From IMG/VR virus record IMGVR_UViG_3300048024_000823, positions 1 through 20,633 of that record: DNA of 20,633 bases. One strand, 5' to 3'. Under the pieces are notes generated by a model. It had not been told where the DNA came from. It saw only the letters and a program-made list of their open reading frames with translations, and did no database searches. Shown here in pieces: positions 6,404 to 14,787 of the stretch (its first letter is position 1; every line of letters starts with the position of its first letter). The translations under genes were made by a program, and so were the position numbers. The stretch comes from a virus.

Positions 6404-6414
6404 TGTAAATACTT
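6402..6414 (+). promoter_or_regulatory. AGTGTAAATACTT motif before the L gene, possible T4-type late promoter box
   Basis: The 13-mer overlaps the TAG stop of the oxygenase gene and ends two bases before the ATG at 6417. Counting from TGTAAATA, five bases remain before the ATG, the usual distance from a T4 late box to the start of transcription. If it is a promoter the L transcript is leaderless. An exact copy lies on the minus strand at 4907-4919. Confidence 0.4.
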
Positions 6415-6416
6415 AT

Positions 6417-7619
6417 ATGGAAGATTACCAGAAACAAGGATTAAATATGGAGCAAGCTTTTGGGCTAGCTCCCACAGCTTTAATTTCTTTGTACGAGATA
6501 TATTATTTAGAAGGATATCAAGATGTAGATGTTTATGATAACAGAAATTATGCGCTACGCCTGTGCTCAGCCGATAACCTATCTAATATAGATGCTCAAT
6601 CAGCTCAATATATACAAGAAAATGGATTGAAATGGGCAGGCTTTTCATATATGCCTATAGGCCTTCAATCTGCAAATTTTTCATCTTCTTCTCAAGGCCT
6701 GCCTAGACCTTTGATTACTATATCAAATAAAAACATATCTACATTAATAAATCAAGTTGGGCATAAAGGTACGGTTTTAGAAACTATTTCTACTTATAAT
6801 AAATATTTTAATGATATGACGAACGCAAGGGTTATGAGGAGGCAAGTATTCGCTAAATTTTTAGATGGAGATAACTTTCCTCAAAATAATAATGTAAATC
6901 CTTGGGGAGTAAGGCCTCCTGGCCCTGGTCAAGCAGCAGATTCAGCTTATGAATTTTCTTCTAGCTTATATTTTATATCAAAAAAAGCTAATGAAACGAA
7001 AGAATCTGTTGAATATGAATTGACATCATCTTTAGATGTTGAAAACGTCACTATACCCAACAGAACCATTTTAGGGGGATATTGCTCATGGTGTTATAGG
7101 GGAGAAGGTTGTTATTTCACTGGCCCAGCCGTAGCTACAGAGTTAGACGAAACCAACTTTATGCTAGGACCTCAAGATTCTTATGAAAATTCAGCTGCAT
7201 TGTCCAGATTGAATGGAGCCAGACCAAAAAAAAGAGGCGGCAGCTCTATAATCGGCGAGTTCGATTATACTGCTACTATTTCCGATTGGACTATAGACGT
7301 AAACTATCAAGCAGGTGATGTTGTTAAAACTCCTCCAGCTGCTGCTGGAGAAGGTTTTGTGGCTGGCACTAAACAGGTTCAGTTAACTGCTAACGGAAAC
7401 CTTTCTCAACAAAATGATAAAACTATATGGGTTTGTGTTCTAGACCACTTATCTAATTTAAATAATGCTCCAGAAAAAAAGGGTGGCCAATGGGTCGCTG
7501 ACCAATGCTCTAAAAGTGTAGATGCTTGCAGATTAAGATTTAGATCTGGTTATACAAAAAACAACACGCTGAGATTTGGAGGCTTTCCAGCTACAGAAGG
7601 TTATGACACAAATTCTTAA
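6417..7619 (+). CDS. L: Minor tail protein L homologue with Fe-S cysteine set and an inserted domain
   Basis: The 400-residue protein matches the lambda L family: ISLYEI near residue 23-28, the 'G-y-s--p-gl-s-nfs---Q-LPRP-i-isN---' core, the 'N----R-VFAKFLDGDNFP' region, and the C-terminal cysteine part. C223 and C232 are 9 residues apart and C364 and C371 are 7 apart, the same spacings I recall for the four cysteines that bind the Fe-S cluster in lambda L. The end is FRSGYTKNNTLRFGGFP, a family hallmark. In lambda the two pairs are close; here about 130 residues lie between them. That insert (WTIDVNYQAGDVV ... TIWVCVLDHLS) resembles a small carbohydrate-binding beta domain. An alternative start at ATG 6447 has AAGGA six bases upstream. 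It joins the tail tube to the J tip. Confidence 0.88.
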   Translation: MEDYQKQGLNMEQAFGLAPTALISLYEIYYLEGYQDVDVYDNRNYALRLCSADNLSNIDAQSAQYIQENGLKWAGFSYMPIGLQSANFSSSSQGLPRPLITISNKNISTLINQVGHKGTVLETISTYNKYFNDMTNARVMRRQVFAKFLDGDNFPQNNNVNPWGVRPPGPGQAADSAYEFSSSLYFISKKANETKESVEYELTSSLDVENVTIPNRTILGGYCSWCYRGEGCYFTGPAVATELDETNFMLGPQDSYENSAALSRLNGARPKKRGGSSIIGEFDYTATISDWTIDVNYQAGDVVKTPPAAAGEGFVAGTKQVQLTANGNLSQQNDKTIWVCVLDHLSNLNNAPEKKGGQWVADQCSKSVDACRLRFRSGYTKNNTLRFGGFPATEGYDTNS

Positions 7620-7974
7620 AAATATAAAAATACACGCCTTAAGTAAACTTCAAGAAGAAGTTTGCGGCTTTGTTGTTGAGCTAGATAGCGAAGTTTTTAT
7701 TAAGCAATGTAAAAATATTTCGACAACTCCTGAAAGCAGGTTTGAGATACATCCTGAAGCATATCTGCAAACAAAATTAGAGTCTGATATTTTAGCTATA
7801 TATCATAGCCATCCAAATTCAGAGTCTTTTTCAGAAACAGATAAATTAATATCTAGAATTAATTGTTTGCCAAATATTTTATATATAAACGAAAAGGATA
7901 AATTTGAAGCTTTTTACCCAGATCTATGCAAAGAGTATAAAATTGAAAAAATAAAGGAGATTATTGATGGTTGA
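7603..7974 (+). CDS. K: JAB/MPN (Mov34) domain tail protein, K-like without NlpC/P60 domain
   Basis: The 123-residue protein is a JAMM metalloprotease-like domain: E18/E19 (QEEVCGFVV), then H68-S-H70-P and S77-x-x-D80 (HSHPNSESFSETD), then LPNILYIN, the typical order of the N-terminal domain of lambda K. The loop from the second His to Asp is one residue shorter than the common H-x-H-x10-D, so the geometry may be altered. The NlpC/P60 cell-wall hydrolase domain that forms the second half of lambda K is missing and is not encoded nearby. The ATG at 7603 overlaps the end of L by 17 bases; a TTG at 7576 would extend it by nine residues but is less likely. It ends 8 bases inside the I gene. Confidence 0.85.
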   Translation: MTQILKNIKIHALSKLQEEVCGFVVELDSEVFIKQCKNISTTPESRFEIHPEAYLQTKLESDILAIYHSHPNSESFSETDKLISRINCLPNILYINEKDKFEAFYPDLCKEYKIEKIKEIIDG

Positions 7975-8464
7975 AGTATATTTACATGGTATATTTGAAG
8001 AAAAATTTCGGTCAAAGTATGAATTTGAGTTAGAGTCTGTAAGTGATGTATTGAAAGCTATTGATGCTGTCGAGTCAAATTTTATGACTTTTTTAGCGCG
8101 AAATTTTGACCAAATGGAATTTTCTATGCTAGTTGACGGAAAAGTTGCATCTTTAGAAGACGCTAACAAAAAAGATATGAAAAGAATAGATATTTTACCC
8201 GCAGCAAAAGGAGCCTTCCTTTTTACTTTTATTGTTGGGCTAGTTGTGTCAATCGGAGTAAGTGTTATAATGGCAGCTAATTCTGTTCAGGCTCCAACTA
8301 TGGATAATGCATCAACACAATCAGCAAAAACATCCTCTTACTCTTTTCGCGGGGAAACTAATGTAGAAAGTCAAGGAAAGCCTGTTCCTTTAGGTTATGG
8401 TAGATTGAGGGTTGGTAGTAATGTTATAGGCAATCAGACATGGAATAGGAATTTGTTTAGATGA
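7967..8464 (+). CDS. I: Tail assembly protein I homologue
   Basis: The 165-residue protein follows the lambda I family. Residues 1-78 form a beta-grasp (ubiquitin-like) domain (VEVYLHGIFEEKF ... DVLKAIDAVESNF ... MKRIDILPAAKG). Residues 82-104 are a hydrophobic Gly-rich segment (GAFLFTFIVGLVVSIGVSVIMAA). The C-terminus carries the family hallmark SYSFRGETNVESQGKPVPLGYGRLRVGSNVI. It works with L, K and J in tail-tip assembly. The start is ATG 7967, with a good Shine-Dalgarno site (AAAGGAG at 7953-7959), which rules against the TTG three bases upstream. Its TGA overlaps the ATG of J in an ATGA junction. Confidence 0.9.
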   Translation: MVEVYLHGIFEEKFRSKYEFELESVSDVLKAIDAVESNFMTFLARNFDQMEFSMLVDGKVASLEDANKKDMKRIDILPAAKGAFLFTFIVGLVVSIGVSVIMAANSVQAPTMDNASTQSAKTSSYSFRGETNVESQGKPVPLGYGRLRVGSNVIGNQTWNRNLFR

Positions 8465-11400
8465 TAAATGTAAAATTTTATGGCATTCTCAATAAAACGC
8501 TTGGGAAGAGGAAGTATAAAAATTTAGATGAATTAAAATTTTTTGTAAAGTATAATATATATCCTTGTAAAATTATTGAGCAAAAAAAAAGCTACGCAGT
8601 CCTACCATTAGTTTCTGGAGAAGGGGGAGGAAAAGGGAAAGGATCACCTCCCACTCCTTTGCTGAAACCTCCTGCTCCAGATGAAAATTCTTTACAGAGC
8701 TTTTCTCAATCTGAAACACTTGACTTAATATGCGAAGGCCCGATTGAAGGCTTTTGCGACAGTAATGGAAATTTAGTTACTGGTACTGATATCGCAAAAG
8801 GTGTTTATTTTAACGGGACAGTAGTCCAAAACGAAAATAGCACTTATAATTATAGAAGGCTAGCTTTAAATTATGCAGTTGGAAGCCATAAAGGCATAAA
8901 CCCATATTCTCGGGACGAAAAGTGGGCTCGAAGTAAAATTTATAATACCCAGTCAATTAAACAAGCTCTTGTAGGACCAAATATGGCTACAACGGATACT
9001 ATGCTTGAGGAACAAAGCGCATATAATACAGAGACCTTACAAGAAGCGGCGAAAAGACCCTTCGGTTTTTTTGCATTACTTCTTCTTCAACTTGGCGGAA
9101 AAAAACTTGGATCTACATTTAATACTGCATCCTGGTTTCAAACACAAGGATCGCATATAGGCTATTTTATAGGAGACACAAGTGGTTTGCAAAAAGCAAT
9201 AGATTACGGTTATGCAGCAAGTCAAGTAGAGCATGGATCAGACATTAGGACACATACATCAACTCGAGACTTTACTGCTTGGAGTGCTGGCCATGCAGAA
9301 TTTTCAGAAGGAGGATTTCCTGTTTCTCATACAATCAAAAATAGCGAAGTTGATTTTGCATACGCTACAATATCTATAGATGAGTTAAAAGATACCGTAG
9401 ACCATGGAGCAGGAGCTGGCAAGGTTGGTTTAATGACAACAGCCAGGGAGCATAAAGTAGGATTCTCGATAGAAATAGGCATAAACGGACTAACTGATGA
9501 AGAAGCTCAATCTAGTGAGTTTAGAGCGTGGCTGGCACATCATGGCCTTTCTCAATCCTCATCCAATCCTCGGAAATCGATCACACGAAATTATTTTGTG
9601 CAGGGGTTGGTTGCAGGTAGTAAATATTTAATAGATGTGGGAAGAGCTAGTTTCGGAGTTGATGGAGAGGTAATTTTTGGAGAAGACAGCGATTTTGATG
9701 AAGGAATGGATGATCTTGAGAGTAAAAGAAACCCAGCAGAAGTTTTTGACGCTGAAGGCTTAACGGCATTAAAGGAAGATCAAGCTCTTCCTCATAATTA
9801 CACGTCAGATCAAACCGAACCAAATTTAGGGCTTAATCGATTTCAACAATTTGGATCAGCAGACGCAATTAGAGAAGTTTACGAGAGTGGAATGGAAACT
9901 TTTTTTATGCCAACAGATGACGCAAATAACGCTTTTAATTGCTTCAAGCTACCACCTTCTATAGTGACTGTTAATGGAGATAAAATATCTAAAGCAAGAT
10001 ATCTGAAAGTGACAAAAACAGGAAGAGAATTAATATCTCCAATTATGGGTTCAAAAATTAGCTTGGAGAGTGTCACAGAAATTATAGACGAAAAAATGTC
10101 TTATCCTTACTCGGCAATTGTACAGCAATCTTTTAATTCTAGATATTTTACAGAAAAACCAGAGAGAACTTATCATTTAAAACTTAAGAAAATTTTAATA
10201 CCATCTAACTATACCCCAGACAATAGATCAACAGTTGGAGCTAATGTATACGATGGAGCTTGGGATGGTACATTTAAGTATGCTTGGTCTGATAATCCTG
10301 CATGGGTTTTATATGATTTAATGACAAATAACAGATATGGTATTGGAGCCTATTTAGATATTAACAAAATTGATAAATGGACATTATATAAAATAGGTAG
10401 ATATTGTGATGCTGTGGATGATGATGGAAACTTTGTAGGGGTTGATGATACATACAATGGTAAAGAGCCTAGATACTCAATGAACGTACTAATTTCAGAA
10501 GAAGAAGAAGCTTATGAACTTTTAAAAACTATAGCAGAAACTTTTCATGGGATAGCATATTGGGATGGAAGGGGGGTTTCTGTCTCTATAGATGGAGGAG
10601 GTAATACCATAAAATACGAAAATTTTTCAAATTCTGCAAGTTATGTTATAGGAACAAAAGTAGAGTTTCCTCACTCCACTTTTAATATATATGAAAAAAT
10701 TACAAATGGTGGTGTTGGTATTAGGCCTGGAGTAGATCAAGATTGGAAAAAATACTGGAATAAAATTCCTGCGATTGAAATTGATGAACCTGCGATTAAC
10801 TTCACCAACACAAATGTTGAAGGAGGTGTTTTCGCATATTATACAAGTTCAAAATCCACAAGATACACTGTTGCTAGAGTTGGTTATATGGATAAAACTG
10901 ATGATTACAGAAAAAAATATGAATATGTAGAAGATAAACAAGGCGTTAAAGAATTAGGAGTAATAAGAAAAAACATCGAGCCACTAGGATGTACATCAAG
11001 AGGTCAAGCGCGAAGAATGGGGCGTTGGTTTTTCCTGACCTCTTCTGTCAATACAGAGACAATCACTTTTTCTACAGATTATAGAGCTTTATTTTTAAAA
11101 CCAGGTAATATTATAGGAGTAAGCGATTCTCTTAAAAATACAAATCAATCAATAGGTAAAATAGTTGATGTTGAGGGTGATGAAATTTTAGTATTAACTC
11201 ATCCTATTACTTTACAAACCCTTAATCAAACTACAAGACAAAATAAATATTATGATATAATATTAGGTAACATTGACCCAAGTTATAATATGGATTTTTT
11301 AGACAATAAAGGATCAGTCACTGGGCAAGATATTGCTAATTTAAATAAAGCTCAAAGATTACAAGGGTCAGTTTTTCCTGCAGATGGATCAAGCATAACT

Positions 11401-14265
11401 ACTAATAGAATTAAAGTTAAAGACGTTAATGGGAATATTTTAAAATTTACTAGCTCTTTGTTAGATAGCTACGATAATGGATATAATGTAGTATCAAAAG
11501 GAACAGATTGGGCTTTAGTTAATCCAACTGATGGTGGAACATATGCTAACGATTGGCAAGAAAGAAAATACAGAATTGTAGGTATAGAAGAAGAAGGAGA
11601 AGGTAAGTATAAAATCATAGCCACCTTATTTGACGAAGAAAAAATCTCTTCCATGGATCAAAGTTTTCCAGTAATATCTTCAAATTATGAAATAACACTA
11701 GGAGATAGTACTGAGATAGCAAATGCTACCCCACCCATTATTGAAAAATTCTCCATTGTTAGCGGATCAAATCTTTCTTTTAAAGTTAAATTTTCAACAA
11801 CTATTGACGAATCCAAATTTAATAGTATAACTAATAATATTATTTTAACTGATCCATCTGGAAGTCAAGCAACATATAATAATTCAAGCAGAAATGGTGG
11901 CGGAACAAAAGAATTTACAATAAACACTGGAGTGAGTAAAACTTCTAGCTCAGTTGCTGGAGTATGGACTATTTATGTTACAACAACAGGTATACAGTCT
12001 TCTACATCTCAATCTAAAACATCTGGAGCTGGAATAGCATCAAAACTTATATCTGACGAAAGTTATAGTAATAGCCCGCCAGGAATTTCAGATGTAGGAG
12101 TATTAAACGAAGATGGAGTAACCAAAAGTAATTATCGCGTGGTTGAGACTGCTGGAGCAAGCTTTGATATAAGTTGGAAATATCAAGATATAAATTCATC
12201 TAGAACTATATACGACAACATCGCTGACTTACAAACTAATAGCCCTTTCTTTGAGGGATTCAGGGTAGGTTTGTGTCCCGTTGATAGGGGTGGATCAACT
12301 AATGCAAGTAGCGCTGGCAATCCTCTTACTAATAATGTAAAATGGATTTATGATAATAATAATTTATTGACTAGAATGCAATATACTTTTAATTATGAAT
12401 TACGGTATAATACAACAGTTGATGATAATGGAATTCAAAGTTTTGTATATGCCAATTTACAAGATCAAAGAGGAATAGCTGTAGTTATTCAGGGTGTGGC
12501 AAGAGCGGGCAACATTAGAAAATACAGCTCTAAGCAATCTTTTATTATGTACGACCCTCCGATCTCATACACGCCTGTAGTCTCTACACTCGTGCCAAGA
12601 TTTACTCCGCATGATGATATCTTTTATGATTTAAATAAAGATAAAAAAATATCAATCATCTTAACGGATGAAGAGGGGAATGAAACTCAATCAGAAACAT
12701 CTGAGCATGGTAAAATACCTGAAAACGCAAAATTTGATTTTGTAGCAGAAGCTTCAAAAAATTCAAACGTCCCATCCAATATATATTCGTTGGAGGAGGC
12801 TCAAACATTATGGAACGAAATCAGAAATAATACTATTAATTCTAATGTTGTTAATTCGCGAAGTAGAAAAATAAGTCGATGGACAGGAGGCAATGCTCAA
12901 ACAATATATATAGATATATCGTATGATAACATTAAGCTTGCTGCTGAAGCATGGGAAGAATATCAGTATATAGATCCAAAATATGGCGAACAAGTCGATA
13001 CCCACTGGGAAAATTTTCCATTAGTGCATTACGCCCACTCCGAAGAAATTAGCGACAAAGAAATGATAAATGAGTTAGGTGAATGGGGTACTGAGGATGT
13101 AATTTTTAATGACACTAATAAAACAATTTTAAGAAAAAATATTCCAGAAGGTATAGGAAGTAACACCTTATCAGCATTTGAATCCATAAAATTATTAGTA
13201 TCTGGAAACTATACAAATGGTAATGCATATGAAGAGACTCAATCTATAGGTTTTATACAGGTATTTATAGGTAAAGATAACCCAGATTTTGAACCTGCTG
13301 ATGATAACGAATTCAATTCATTAGAAGGCTCTAATCAAATAATTATCCCATACGATGACGAACTAGAAGAAGGTATTAATTATGATAACGATTTTTATAT
13401 AAAAATAAAAGCATGGGATTATTTTACTTGGAATAATTCTGCGTTAGATTTTTTAGGTAAAATAACGGAGCTTCCCAGTCAAGAGATTGATTTTGGCGTC
13501 ACTGGTTTTATAGTTGTGCCCGAAGAAGATTTAGCTGATTTATTGGAAGAAGATGAAGATGAGGCAACTGAAGAAGACTTGGCTCATGCTTTTGTTAATA
13601 CCTTTGGCGATGAAAGATTAATGGGTATGAAGCAATTTAGGGAAGGTTTAATTATAGGGGGAACAGAGGCTTGGTCATCTGCAGATGGCGCTCAAAACAA
13701 CCCAGATTCTTTCGTTAAATATCCACTAGGAAATCATACAGATTCGCATCAAGGTACTCCTGTTGGTATAGGTCAATATAACTTAGAAAATGTAACAAGC
13801 AAAACTTATACAGACATATTAGGGGAAGGAGATAGTAGTAACAAGTTTGGACTAACTAAAGGAGAGATAAATAATGACATGCTTGACTTTTATGTTAATG
13901 TCAAAGGAATGAACATTAGATGCTTGGCTGGCGACGACGGAAACTACGATGGCGTTGGAGGAATAATTTCTGGACAAACTATAAAAACTAACGGTTTCGA
14001 AGCTGGAGAGATTGTGGCTTTTTCTCAAGAGCCTACAATTAACGGTTCGCCAATGTCAACTTACTTCTCTGAAGGAGAAGGAATATCTGGAAAAATAGAT
14101 GAAGCTTTAAATAACACAAATATTTTTGACGATAAAATACAAGATACAAACTTTACTGAAAATTTAGTTATATCTGGAGACTCAAGATTAAAAGTTGAAG
14201 ATGGTAATCTTCATATAGAAGTTAATGGTATATGGTATAGGATTGAGCCTGATGGCACATCTTAA
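8461..14265 (+). CDS. J: Tail tip / host specificity protein J homologue, 1934 residues
   Basis: This very large protein is the receptor-binding tip protein. After a 50-residue start (MINVKFYGILNKTL...) and a Gly-rich linker (GEGGGKGKG) comes the J hallmark SETLDLICEGPIEGF (residues 84-98). A second J signature, NPAWVLYDLMTNNRYGIGAYL followed by DKWTLYKIGRYCD, is near residues 608-640, then YSMNVLISEEEEAYELLKTIAETFHGIAYWDG. It is far longer than lambda J (about 1130). The excess lies in an insert (about residues 190-500: SWFQTQGSHIGYFIGDTS... and a Ser/His-rich part) and in a long C-terminal half with fibronectin- or Ig-like beta repeats (about 1085-1320) and an acidic stretch (EEDLADLLEEDEDEATEEDL, near 1690). 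The end (LHIEVNGIWYRIEPDGTS) probably folds as a fibre tip. Which part binds the receptor is not visible. Confidence 0.92.
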   Translation: MINVKFYGILNKTLGKRKYKNLDELKFFVKYNIYPCKIIEQKKSYAVLPLVSGEGGGKGKGSPPTPLLKPPAPDENSLQSFSQSETLDLICEGPIEGFCDSNGNLVTGTDIAKGVYFNGTVVQNENSTYNYRRLALNYAVGSHKGINPYSRDEKWARSKIYNTQSIKQALVGPNMATTDTMLEEQSAYNTETLQEAAKRPFGFFALLLLQLGGKKLGSTFNTASWFQTQGSHIGYFIGDTSGLQKAIDYGYAASQVEHGSDIRTHTSTRDFTAWSAGHAEFSEGGFPVSHTIKNSEVDFAYATISIDELKDTVDHGAGAGKVGLMTTAREHKVGFSIEIGINGLTDEEAQSSEFRAWLAHHGLSQSSSNPRKSITRNYFVQGLVAGSKYLIDVGRASFGVDGEVIFGEDSDFDEGMDDLESKRNPAEVFDAEGLTALKEDQALPHNYTSDQTEPNLGLNRFQQFGSADAIREVYESGMETFFMPTDDANNAFNCFKLPPSIVTVNGDKISKARYLKVTKTGRELISPIMGSKISLESVTEIIDEKMSYPYSAIVQQSFNSRYFTEKPERTYHLKLKKILIPSNYTPDNRSTVGANVYDGAWDGTFKYAWSDNPAWVLYDLMTNNRYGIGAYLDINKIDKWTLYKIGRYCDAVDDDGNFVGVDDTYNGKEPRYSMNVLISEEEEAYELLKTIAETFHGIAYWDGRGVSVSIDGGGNTIKYENFSNSASYVIGTKVEFPHSTFNIYEKITNGGVGIRPGVDQDWKKYWNKIPAIEIDEPAINFTNTNVEGGVFAYYTSSKSTRYTVARVGYMDKTDDYRKKYEYVEDKQGVKELGVIRKNIEPLGCTSRGQARRMGRWFFLTSSVNTETITFSTDYRALFLKPGNIIGVSDSLKNTNQSIGKIVDVEGDEILVLTHPITLQTLNQTTRQNKYYDIILGNIDPSYNMDFLDNKGSVTGQDIANLNKAQRLQGSVFPADGSSITTNRIKVKDVNGNILKFTSSLLDSYDNGYNVVSKGTDWALVNPTDGGTYANDWQERKYRIVGIEEEGEGKYKIIATLFDEEKISSMDQSFPVISSNYEITLGDSTEIANATPPIIEKFSIVSGSNLSFKVKFSTTIDESKFNSITNNIILTDPSGSQATYNNSSRNGGGTKEFTINTGVSKTSSSVAGVWTIYVTTTGIQSSTSQSKTSGAGIASKLISDESYSNSPPGISDVGVLNEDGVTKSNYRVVETAGASFDISWKYQDINSSRTIYDNIADLQTNSPFFEGFRVGLCPVDRGGSTNASSAGNPLTNNVKWIYDNNNLLTRMQYTFNYELRYNTTVDDNGIQSFVYANLQDQRGIAVVIQGVARAGNIRKYSSKQSFIMYDPPISYTPVVSTLVPRFTPHDDIFYDLNKDKKISIILTDEEGNETQSETSEHGKIPENAKFDFVAEASKNSNVPSNIYSLEEAQTLWNEIRNNTINSNVVNSRSRKISRWTGGNAQTIYIDISYDNIKLAAEAWEEYQYIDPKYGEQVDTHWENFPLVHYAHSEEISDKEMINELGEWGTEDVIFNDTNKTILRKNIPEGIGSNTLSAFESIKLLVSGNYTNGNAYEETQSIGFIQVFIGKDNPDFEPADDNEFNSLEGSNQIIIPYDDELEEGINYDNDFYIKIKAWDYFTWNNSALDFLGKITELPSQEIDFGVTGFIVVPEEDLADLLEEDEDEATEEDLAHAFVNTFGDERLMGMKQFREGLIIGGTEAWSSADGAQNNPDSFVKYPLGNHTDSHQGTPVGIGQYNLENVTSKTYTDILGEGDSSNKFGLTKGEINNDMLDFYVNVKGMNIRCLAGDDGNYDGVGGIISGQTIKTNGFEAGEIVAFSQEPTINGSPMSTYFSEGEGISGKIDEALNNTNIFDDKIQDTNFTENLVISGDSRLKVEDGNLHIEVNGIWYRIEPDGTS

Positions 14266-14426
14266 TCTTTGAATGTAGATTCTATATCTTGCAATAATTT
14301 AATCTTTTCTGATTTAGGTAAACTATTATATTTTTTCTTTAACTTTTTAAACACTCTTTTGTGTTCAGCTGATGAACCATCATAGGAAATTAATTTTTTA
14401 ATTAATAACGCTTTTTGTTTATTCAC
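14262..14426 (-). CDS. Small basic hypothetical protein, 54 residues
   Basis: The gene starts with GTG at 14426-14424, eight bases inside the end of the preceding gene, and stops with TAA at 14264-14262, overlapping the 3' end of J tail-to-tail by four bases. The protein (starting MNKQKALLIKKLISYDGSS, then HKRVFKKLKKKYNSLPKSEK, ending LLQDIESTFKD) is short, very lysine-rich and probably helical. No ATG is available in frame. I do not recognise it. The overlaps, the coding-like composition and the lack of any alternative use for this stretch support it as a real gene. Confidence 0.62.
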   Translation of the reverse strand: MNKQKALLIKKLISYDGSSAEHKRVFKKLKKKYNSLPKSEKIKLLQDIESTFKD

Positions 14427-14640
14427 TTTTTTCTTCTTCTTTAGGAATTAAATTATTCAATGTAGATATAAGGGAATCGTAGCTATCAATTTCTTCGATA
14501 ATTTTTTTAATCGTACCACTTAAATCTCCGTGCTCACCTACACCTACAGGAGAGTTAAGCATAACATTTAGATCTGCAATTTTCTGGTCTCTTAACCCAA
14601 TGTATTCAGAATAAATTCCTCTAAGATAAACTTCTTTCAT
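14419..14640 (-). CDS. Small hypothetical phage protein, 73 residues
   Basis: The protein reads MKEVYLRGIYSEYIGLRDQ, then LNVMLNSPVGVGEHGDLSG, then a helix IKKIIEEIDSYDSLISTLNNLI and a charged end. The 'PVG-GEH-DL' element followed by a helix that ends in a leucine-rich segment is, from memory, common to small conserved phage proteins of unknown role. The start codon is preceded by the best Shine-Dalgarno site in the window (GGAGG, 8 bases from the ATG), located inside the end of the upstream 32-codon gene; the stop TAA of that gene overlaps this ATG by one base (TAATG), giving translational coupling. Confidence 0.75.
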   Translation of the reverse strand: MKEVYLRGIYSEYIGLRDQKIADLNVMLNSPVGVGEHGDLSGTIKKIIEEIDSYDSLISTLNNLIPKEEEKSE

Positions 14641-14738
14641 TAAAGCTTTCCTCCTTCTGAATATTTAATACATAAGCAAATGCAATAAATTGCTGCTCCC
14701 GCTAAAATAAAATAACCTTGTAATTCTGAATTGTCCAT
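14640..14738 (-). CDS. Tiny membrane peptide, 32 residues
   Basis: The start is ATG at 14738-14736 and the stop TAA at 14642-14640. It reads MDNSELQGYFILAGAAIYC and ends ICLCIKYSEGGKL: a short acidic start, one hydrophobic helix of about 18 residues with two or three Cys, and a short polar tail. It is the first gene of its operon: a strong promoter lies directly upstream and its -10 box ends 7 bases before the ATG. Its last codons carry the GGAGG Shine-Dalgarno site of the next gene. It may be a real membrane peptide or a leader ORF that allows ribosome loading for the next gene; both may be true. Confidence 0.6.
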   Translation of the reverse strand: MDNSELQGYFILAGAAIYCICLCIKYSEGGKL

Positions 14739-14745
14739 ATATATA

Positions 14746-14774
14746 ATTATAGTAAAAAAGTTTTAAAAAGTCAA
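14746..14774 (-). promoter_or_regulatory. Sigma-70 type promoter for the 14738 operon
   Basis: On the minus strand TTGACT (14774-14769), a 17-base spacer and TATAAT (14751-14746). Seven bases separate the -10 box from the ATG at 14738, so the transcript should be leaderless. It lies in the 49-base gap after the deoxyribosyltransferase-like gene. Confidence 0.86.
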
Positions 14775-14787
14775 GAAATATTTTAAT

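Noticed and set aside
7924-8169. Minus-strand open frames inside the tail genes (also near 9879, 11469, 12808)
   Set aside because: They lie opposite well-supported tail genes, have low-complexity products and no promoter or coupling; they are shadow frames.
14230-14300. Terminator between J and the convergent gene at 14262
   Set aside because: The two genes overlap by four bases and no GC-rich hairpin with a T-run is visible on either strand.
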